This document shows positions 58,540 to 64,000 of a stretch of 64,000 nucleotides of DNA, one piece after another (the stretch's first letter is position 1; every line of letters starts with the position of its first letter). A program made the position numbers and the translations under genes. The DNA is from Microbacterium sp. AG1240 (GTDB lineage: Bacteria > Actinomycetota > Actinomycetes > Actinomycetales > Microbacteriaceae). The notes below the pieces were generated by a model. It did no database searches and had not been told where the DNA came from. It worked only from the letters and a program-made list of their open reading frames with translations. The DNA is taken from positions 558,001 to 622,000 of the forward strand of contig NZ_RBXJ01000001.1 of assembly GCF_003635115.1 (NCBI RefSeq), in the 5' to 3' direction.

Positions 58540-60120
58540 CTAATGCGCAGTTTCTCCGGGTGCCAGAGCGGCGCGTCCGGTCTTGGCCAGTATGACAATG
58601 TCGCCGATGAAGGTCCAGTTCTCCACGTAGGAGAGGTCTAGACGGACGGAATCTTCCCACGACAGCGATGAGCGGCCACTGACTTGCCAAAGGCCGGTGA
58701 TGCCCGGCTTGGCAAGGAACCTCCGGTGGACGTGGTCTGCGTATTGGGCAACCTCTTGTGGGAGCGGAGGACGGGGACCGACCAATGACATTGACCCGCC
58801 AATGACATTGAACAGCTGGGGCAGTTCGTCCAGGCTGAACTTTCGCATGATCCGCCCGACGGGTGTGATTCGAGGGTCGTTCTTCATCTTGAAGAGCACC
58901 TCGTTACCGACATCGCGCTGCTCGCGCCGCAGCTGCTCGAGAAGGTCTTCAGCGTTCGTCACCATCGACCGGAACTTGATCATGGTGAATTCCTTGCCGC
59001 GCAGCCCGATACGGGTCTGTCGGAAGAACACGGGTCCCTGGCTGGTGAGGCGCACGGTGATGGCCAGCAACGCCAGGATCGGGCTGATCAGGATGACCCC
59101 GATGATCGAGGCGCTGAGGTCCAGCGTGCGCTTCACGAAGAGCTGACCCTTGGTGAAGCGGGGTGTTTCGACGTGGATGAGGGGCAGGCCCGACACGGGA
59201 CGCATGTGAATACGCGGGCCAGCGATGTCGACAATGCTGGGCGCGAGAACTAGGTGCTGCTTGCCGGCCTCAAGGTTCCACGAGATCTCTTTGACTTTGT
59301 CAGGGGGAAGCTCGTCTGTGCTCGTGACTGCGACTGTGTCTGCACCAGTCGCTTGAATCGCTCGACCGACGGCTGAGACCGAGCCCATGATTGGGATCGT
59401 CGTGCCAGCTATGGTTCCAGCAACCTGGCCCGACGGTACGCACGCGCCGACGACCTGGTAGCCAGAGCCGGGGGAGCGGTGCAGCTCGCGTGCGATTTGT
59501 GCCACAGATGACTCGGAGCCGACAAGTAGGACCCTTGCGGAGTACTCCCCGCTACGGCGTTTCATGCCCAGCCATTGACGCCACAGCCAGCGTTCCGCGA
59601 GCAATACCAGGATGCCGGCGGGAAGTGCGATCAGAAGAAAGCCGCGCGCCACATCGACCCGGAAGAGGAACGCGACGATCGCTATCACGCCAAACAGGCG
59701 GAAACTCGACGTCGCGACGCGCACGTACTCAGTCGACCCACTGCCGATGACGCGGTATCCGCGCGAGTCGACGAACGTCAGTGTGTACATCCACGCGGCG
59801 ATGAGGATGACTGAGAACGTCCAGTACGAGAACTCTGTAATGCGCGAGTCTTCGCGTATGGCGACAGCCGCGTTGCCCATGCCGAACCACGCGATCTGCG
59901 CGCCGAAAACGACCCAGGTCAGAGTGAGTAGGTCACTGATCCACAACATGCGCGCGTAGCGCTTTCGCCAGTTGAAGGCTGGCACGGCAGGGGCAGGGGG
60001 TTGATCTGCGGGAGACGTGGGCTCAGCGAGGGCGTCGCTCAGCTCGTCGGAACGGTTGGAACTCATTTGAATGGCTCGCTGCGACGCCGGTGTCGCGTCG
60101 ACCCGAAGGTGCGACGTCAC
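58540..60120 (-). CDS. Polyprenyl-phosphate sugar-1-phosphate transferase (initiating enzyme, WcaJ/CpsE type)
   Basis: 526 aa. Four N-terminal membrane helices and a CoA-binding-like middle domain are followed by a fifth hydrophobic segment and the C-terminal bacterial sugar transferase domain (PF02397). Catalytic landmarks are FFRQTRIGLRGKEFTMIKFRSM, split over two motifs, FSLDELPQLFNV and PGITGLWQVSGRSSLSW. It transfers a hexose-1-phosphate from a UDP-sugar to undecaprenyl phosphate and starts repeat-unit synthesis. The GTG at 60120 is the longest start; an ATG at 60066 is possible. It is the only initiating transferase in the window. Confidence 0.92.
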   Translation of the reverse strand: MTSHLRVDATPASQRAIQMSSNRSDELSDALAEPTSPADQPPAPAVPAFNWRKRYARMLWISDLLTLTWVVFGAQIAWFGMGNAAVAIREDSRITEFSYWTFSVILIAAWMYTLTFVDSRGYRVIGSGSTEYVRVATSSFRLFGVIAIVAFLFRVDVARGFLLIALPAGILVLLAERWLWRQWLGMKRRSGEYSARVLLVGSESSVAQIARELHRSPGSGYQVVGACVPSGQVAGTIAGTTIPIMGSVSAVGRAIQATGADTVAVTSTDELPPDKVKEISWNLEAGKQHLVLAPSIVDIAGPRIHMRPVSGLPLIHVETPRFTKGQLFVKRTLDLSASIIGVILISPILALLAITVRLTSQGPVFFRQTRIGLRGKEFTMIKFRSMVTNAEDLLEQLRREQRDVGNEVLFKMKNDPRITPVGRIMRKFSLDELPQLFNVIGGSMSLVGPRPPLPQEVAQYADHVHRRFLAKPGITGLWQVSGRSSLSWEDSVRLDLSYVENWTFIGDIVILAKTGRAALAPGETAH

Positions 60121-60233
60121 AGTTGTGCGATCCCTTTCCCCTTAAGAATCTCCCCGTGGGGGAACGGTATCACCCGTTTGTGTCGGCGGTATAACACGGG
60201 TCGTAACGACGGATTGCGGAGGGGGCGGGATAC

Positions 60234-61022
60234 TCAGGGAACTTGGATGAAGAGCCCATCTAGGAGGTCTTGGAAGTAGATGGGTTCGACGGCAACGGGT
60301 CCCGCGTAGGCATGGTCGAACCCTGCCACCGCGTAGAGCAGCAGGGAGACGAACAGAGCGATGAGCCCCGCCATTAGGAGGTGTATCCGCAGGTTGGTGA
60401 CCTGGATCAGGCCGATGAGCACGGCGTTCAAGACCGCGCCTACGGCAAGAACAATCCACAGCACCCCTGGCAGGGCCAGGCTCGTCAGCGCGAGACGTTG
60501 CCGCCGTTCGGCGACGAAATCGTTGAAGACGACGAGCGTCTGAGCCTGCAGGGTGGTCTCGGTCGTAGACGCCGGGTCGAGCGAGAGGATCGCGTCTTGA
60601 ATAATCCCCACCTCCGCATCCGTCGTCTCGGGCACGATCAGTCGCTGCTGCAGGGGCCAGTCGAGTTCGACGACCTTCTCCGTGTAATCGATGAGCGCGG
60701 CCTGCAGTTCGGACGAGACCGGCTCGGGGAATTGGTCGGCGCTGCGGTACATCACCGCGATGGACGAAGACTCGGACAAGACTGCGTCGTCGACCTCGAC
60801 GAGGTTGCCGTAGGCGCCGGCCGCGATGAGCCCGAGCGTGACTCCGTAGAACACGCCGTAGGCGCCGACGGCGTAGCCGAGCACGCGATCCCACTCGATG
60901 TCTTCGCGTGCCATTCTGCGCACCCAGCGTCGGAGCACCAGGAGGATGCCGAGCGATCCGCCGACGACGACGAGGACGAAGAGCGGTAGCCCGACGGCTA
61001 TCGGCAGGTCATACAGCCACAT
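60234..61022 (-). CDS. DUF4239-type membrane protein
   Basis: 262 aa. Two N-terminal helices (LPLFVLVVVGGSLGILLVL and GYAVGAYGVFYGVTLGLIAA), a soluble central region of about 110 residues (DDAVLSESSSIAVMYRSADQ, FNDFVAERRQRLALTS), and two to three helices at the C-terminus fit the DUF4239 (bestrophin-like) family of unknown function. A single leftward gene. Its stop is 113 nt from the start of the initiating sugar transferase gene at 60120, so co-transcription is possible. Confidence 0.82.
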   Translation of the reverse strand: MWLYDLPIAVGLPLFVLVVVGGSLGILLVLRRWVRRMAREDIEWDRVLGYAVGAYGVFYGVTLGLIAAGAYGNLVEVDDAVLSESSSIAVMYRSADQFPEPVSSELQAALIDYTEKVVELDWPLQQRLIVPETTDAEVGIIQDAILSLDPASTTETTLQAQTLVVFNDFVAERRQRLALTSLALPGVLWIVLAVGAVLNAVLIGLIQVTNLRIHLLMAGLIALFVSLLLYAVAGFDHAYAGPVAVEPIYFQDLLDGLFIQVP

Positions 61023-61170
61023 GAGTGTTCTCCACGTGAGCAGTTTGGCGGAACAGGGGAGAGAGCGTTGCGATTTCTTGGTGGATGCGCTGACCGCTTC
61101 GTCGGACTCGGCGAACGGGTGGTCCTGGCTCGGCGACTGTGCGAACGCCCATCTCGTTACTGGCTCGGCC

Positions 61171-61461
61171 TCAGTTGCTGAGCGAATTGGTCAGCGCGAA
61201 AAGCGAAGCGAAGGCACCAAGGGCGGCGAGAATATCCAGGCCCGTCCATGCGGTGCGTCGGTTCACTATCGCTGACCAGAGCGCGATGCCAAGGCTGATC
61301 AAGAATCCTGCGACGGCGACGATCCACTCGGCCGGGTGCCAAACGATCCCGAGCGTCGCTACGAGACACGCGATCACGTAGACGCTGAAGCGGAACACCC
61401 AATGGGTCCGGCGGGGCGCACCCGGGTCACCATCCGCGAGCTTTGTTGACGAATCGGTCAT
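61171..61461 (-). CDS. Small membrane protein, 96 aa
   Basis: 96 aa with about three hydrophobic helices after a polar N-terminus (MTDSSTKLADGDPGAP): FSVYVIACLVATLGIVW, WIVAVAGFLISLGIALW and LDILAALGAFASLFAL. It starts at the ATG at 61461. It is leftward, divergent from the YccF gene, and 148 nt upstream of the DUF4239 gene. No family recognised. Confidence 0.7.
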   Translation of the reverse strand: MTDSSTKLADGDPGAPRRTHWVFRFSVYVIACLVATLGIVWHPAEWIVAVAGFLISLGIALWSAIVNRRTAWTGLDILAALGAFASLFALTNSLSN

Positions 61462-61545
61462 GAGGGAAACGTAGCGCCAGCGTCCGGCCAAGATCGCGCC
61501 CGCAACCCCTAGGGCGGTGCTGACGCGAGGGGGCATGATCGAGGC

Positions 61546-61950
61546 ATGCGCACCATACTCAACGTTCTCTGGCTCGTGCTGTCGGGGTTCTGGCTGTTTC
61601 TCGGATACGTGCTCGCGGGCGTCATCCTGTGCGTGCTGATCGTGACGATCCCCTGGGGGATCGCGTCGTTCCGCATCGCAGGCTACGTGCTGTGGCCCTT
61701 CGGGCGCGACGTGGTCGACAAGCCGCGGTCGGGCGTCTTCTCGGCGATCGGCAACGTGATCTGGGTGATCCTCGCCGGCTGGTGGCTCGCGCTCGGACAC
61801 ATCCTCTCTGGGCTCGCACTGTGCATCACGATCATCGGCATCCCGCTGGGCATCGCGAACTTCAAGCTGGTCTCGGTCTCGCTCATGCCGCTGGGCAAGC
61901 AGATCGTCGACTCGCGCCGCGGCACGTTCGACCAGGCGATCAAGCGCTGA
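61546..61950 (+). CDS. YccF domain inner-membrane protein
   Basis: 134 aa made of two copies of the YccF domain (PF03733), each with a membrane helix pair: ILNVLWLVLSGFWLFLGYVL followed by CVLIVTIPWGIASFRIAGY, and IGNVIWVILAGWWLALGHIL followed by CITIIGIPLGIANFKL. Function is unknown across bacteria. The ATG at 61546 opens straight into the first helix. A monocistronic gene. Confidence 0.92.
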   Translation: MRTILNVLWLVLSGFWLFLGYVLAGVILCVLIVTIPWGIASFRIAGYVLWPFGRDVVDKPRSGVFSAIGNVIWVILAGWWLALGHILSGLALCITIIGIPLGIANFKLVSVSLMPLGKQIVDSRRGTFDQAIKR

Positions 61951-62067
61951 GGCGGGGAAGCGCCGGGCGCTTCGACCGGCTCACCGACCGGCCGGGTGGG
62001 CTCAGCGAGTAGCCGGGAGCGTCCTCGACCGCGGACCGGCTAGCGTCACAGCTGGGGGTGGTGGGGG

Positions 62068-62700
62068 ATGGTCCATACGCTGACAAAGCGACGGCTCGCG
62101 TTCGCCGCCGGACTCGCCGTGCTCGCGGGCTACGTCGACGGCTTCGGGTTCGTCTACCTCGGCGGATACTTCGTCTCGTTCATGAGCGGCAACACCACCC
62201 GTGCCGGCGTGTCGCTCGCCGAGATCGACCTGTCGGTCGCGGCGGTGGCGGGGCTCTTCATCGCCGCGTTCGTCGTCGGCGCCGCCGCCGGAACCGCGAT
62301 CGCCGCGCGTCGTGCGGGGGGTACCGTGCTGTGGCTCATCGCCGTAGCCCTGGCCGCAGCATCCGTCATCGCGACGTGGCAGCTGACGGTGGCGACCGGC
62401 GGCGTGCTCGCCCTCGCGATGGGAGCGTCGAACACGGTGCTGTCGGAGCGGGGAAGGGTCTCGTTCGGCGTCACGTATATGACCGGGGCGCTCGTGAAGG
62501 TCGGCGAGCACCTGGCGTTCGCCCTGGGCGGGGGAGCCCGGTGGGGATGGGTGCCCTACCTGGTGCTGTGGAGCGCCATGCTCGTGGGAGCAGTCGGGGG
62601 AGCCGTGGGCTATGCGCTGGTCGGCTCCGCCTCGCTGTGGGCGGCGTCGTTCGGCGCGGCCGCGCTCGCCGTGACGATGAGGGTCTTCTCGCGGCGCTGA
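62068..62700 (+). CDS. YoaK/DUF1275 family membrane protein
   Basis: 210 aa with about six membrane helices and the DUF1275 signature: GYVDGFGFVYLGGYFVSFMSGNTTR near residue 20-44 is shortened here to the key parts GYVDGFGFVY and SFMSGNTTR. The late segment VTYMTGALVKVGEHL repeats the motif pattern. The family is widespread and uncharacterised. The ATG at 62068 follows GGTGGGGG, and a TAGCGT -10-like box lies just upstream near 62041. Confidence 0.9.
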   Translation: MVHTLTKRRLAFAAGLAVLAGYVDGFGFVYLGGYFVSFMSGNTTRAGVSLAEIDLSVAAVAGLFIAAFVVGAAAGTAIAARRAGGTVLWLIAVALAAASVIATWQLTVATGGVLALAMGASNTVLSERGRVSFGVTYMTGALVKVGEHLAFALGGGARWGWVPYLVLWSAMLVGAVGGAVGYALVGSASLWAASFGAAALAVTMRVFSRR

Positions 62701-62811
62701 CGTCGTGCGGCACGGTCCGGCGACCGGGGCGGGGTGTCAAGCCCCGCGGGCGAAATGGCTCGTCGGGGGTGCGTCGATAGGGTCGAAACGTCCGCCATTG
62801 AGGAGAAATTC

Positions 62812-63255
62812 ATGCGTTTGCGCCCTGTCAGCCTGATCGTCATCGCGGGTGCCGCCCTATCTCTGCTGGTCGGTTGCTCGGCCGCCGAGGTTGAAGTCTC
62901 GCCGGTCACCCCCGCCGCCGAGGAGTCGCAAGCATCCGCTTCGAGCACGTTCTGCGCCGACTACTCCGACGTCGGCGGCACGCTGGCGACACCCAGTAAC
63001 TTCCAGATCGGGCTGCCCGCCGAACAGACGATCGCCGACCTGAGCGAGCGCATCGCCGTCTTCGACGCGGTCACCGCACCTGACGAGATCGCGACGGAGT
63101 GGCAGACCACGCGCGACCTCTACGCCGAGAGCGTCGAGATCGCCGAGCAGACCACCCCGAGCGAGCCCGTCATGGACTCCCGGGTGATCGAGATCGTCGG
63201 CGAGCTCGACGAGCCCACCGGGGTCATCCGCGACTACCTCGACGCAGAATGCTGA
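62812..63255 (+). CDS. Small lipoprotein, 147 aa
   Basis: 147 aa. The signal MRLRPVSLIVIAGAALSLLV ends in the lipobox LLVGCSA, so the protein is lipid-anchored outside the membrane. The mature part is acidic, Ser/Ala/Glu-rich at first, then helical with two cysteines (FCADYSD and the C-terminal DAEC) that may form a disulfide. A good GAGGAG ribosome site precedes the ATG. It lies 8 nt before a second lipoprotein gene. Function unknown. Confidence 0.82.
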   Translation: MRLRPVSLIVIAGAALSLLVGCSAAEVEVSPVTPAAEESQASASSTFCADYSDVGGTLATPSNFQIGLPAEQTIADLSERIAVFDAVTAPDEIATEWQTTRDLYAESVEIAEQTTPSEPVMDSRVIEIVGELDEPTGVIRDYLDAEC

Positions 63256-63263
63256 GGCGCCTG

Positions 63264-63983
63264 ATGACGACCCGCACCCGTTCCGCTCGCTCCACCCTGG
63301 CCGGCCTCGCGCTCACCGGCGTGCTCGCCCTCGCCCTCGCCGGCTGTTCCGGGGAAGGGACGTCTGCTTCGCCGGATACGGCGGCACCCGCGACACCCGA
63401 CGCCCCGGCCACGAGCGAGGCGGCCACGGTCGAGCACCTCTCGTCGGAAGAGCTGACCGCTCTGTTCGACAAGCTGCAGTTTCCGCCCGGGGAGTACGCA
63501 ACCAGCGCCGAGCTGCTCAGCTCGATCTACCCGGGTCTGACGGTCTCCGACCCCTCGTGCCTCGCGCCGTTCGGCGCCGGGTGGGAGTCGGCGGCGACCG
63601 CAGACGACGCCGCGGCAGAGATGGCGACCAGCAACGACCGGTCGATGACCGCGGTCGTCGTCAGCTCGTCCGACCCCGAGCAGGCGAAGACACTGTTCGC
63701 CGACGCCGAGGAAGCACTCGCGACCTGCGCCGACGGCAGCCAATCGTTCGAGCTCTCGGGACTCCCCATCGACCTGCAGCTCGAGACCATCCCCACGACC
63801 GTGACCGGCACCGACGAGTCGGTCTCGTGGCGGGCGACCGGCGAGGTCGCGGGCTCTCCGTTCAGGCTCGTCGGCATCACCGCGGTGCACGAGGGCACGG
63901 CGATCGCGCTCGTCGGGTGGGACCCCGCGACCAGCGCGGACTACGTGCCCGCCGCGACCCAGATGTTCGTCGACGGATTCTGA
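63264..63983 (+). CDS. Lipoprotein, 239 aa
   Basis: 239 aa. The signal LAGLALTGVLALALAGCSG gives a lipobox with Cys at about 28, then a Ser/Ala/Pro/Thr-rich linker. The mature domain (SEELTALFDKLQFPPGEYAT, then VVVSSSDPEQAKTLFADAEE and VGWDPATSADYVPAATQMF) resembles sensor-like or PknH/LpqN-type extracellular domains of actinobacterial lipoproteins, but I am not sure of the family. I chose the ATG at 63264 with GAGG 6 nt upstream; an ATG at 63249 overlaps the previous gene by 7 nt. Confidence 0.78.
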   Translation: MTTRTRSARSTLAGLALTGVLALALAGCSGEGTSASPDTAAPATPDAPATSEAATVEHLSSEELTALFDKLQFPPGEYATSAELLSSIYPGLTVSDPSCLAPFGAGWESAATADDAAAEMATSNDRSMTAVVVSSSDPEQAKTLFADAEEALATCADGSQSFELSGLPIDLQLETIPTTVTGTDESVSWRATGEVAGSPFRLVGITAVHEGTAIALVGWDPATSADYVPAATQMFVDGF

Positions 63984-64000
63984 ACCACCGACGCGCGTGA

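Noticed and set aside
61969..62012. GACCGG/CCGG-rich inverted sequence after the YccF gene as a dispersed repeat
   Set aside because: It resembles intergenic GC-rich sequence that I associate with this group, but only one copy is visible in the window, so I cannot support a repeat family.

Overview
The window reads as chromosomal DNA of a high-GC Gram-positive actinobacterium, most likely a member of the Microbacteriaceae close to Microbacterium. That is my inference from the strongly GC-rich third codon positions, frequent GTG starts, 4-nt ATGA/GTGA start-stop overlaps and family-level gene content; no rRNA or other marker gene is present. I see no tRNA, rRNA, CRISPR array or replication origin.

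Layout. (1) 1-4450: a rightward operon for a ribose-type sugar ABC importer (lipoprotein receptor, double ATPase with one degenerate ATP site, permease) plus an SIS-domain sugar-phosphate isomerase-like protein, closed by a strong terminator. (2) 4450-9950: mostly leftward housekeeping genes, including an HTH protein fused to a membrane domain, a diacylglycerol-kinase-family enzyme, a three-gene membrane-protein operon ending in a 59-aa acidic protein, and a sulfide:quinone-oxidoreductase-like flavoprotein. (3) 10195-34709: a large exopolysaccharide locus with UDP-glucose dehydrogenase, polymerase, flippase, pyruvyl transferases (one alone, two fused to glycosyltransferases in opposite domain order), paired acyltransferases, paired GH5 glycosidases, a beta-helix protein, glycosyltransferases and a Wzc-like protein that has lost its ATP-binding lysine. 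(4) 34786-39917: small and miscellaneous genes, including a DUF222/HNH endonuclease flanked on both sides by related nested inverted repeats. (5) 39997-46152: an ATPase-less CUT1-type ABC importer, a frameshifted small gene, a NodB-like deacetylase homologue without its catalytic-base aspartate and an 87-aa protein, all leftward and divergent from a YcaO-family gene. This is the most unusual association in the window. (6) 46152-60120: a second, fucose-type polysaccharide locus (GDP-L-fucose synthesis, WcaI/WcaF-like enzymes, four glycosyltransferases, flippase, polymerase, initiating polyprenyl-phosphate sugar transferase). Its centre, about 50-58.5 kb, is visibly richer in A/T and probably horizontally acquired. 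(7) 60234-64000: small membrane proteins and two lipoproteins.

How they work together. The two polysaccharide regions each carry a flippase and a polymerase, but only one initiating transferase and one Wzc-like protein are visible, so they may build one shared or two alternative polymers. Three pyruvyl-transferase domains and a UDP-glucose dehydrogenase point to an acidic polymer; two Acyltransferase_3 proteins point to O-acylation; the GH5 and beta-helix proteins are candidates for trimming or releasing it. The YcaO divergon has no recognised peptide precursor beyond the disrupted 102-aa gene, and its function is open.
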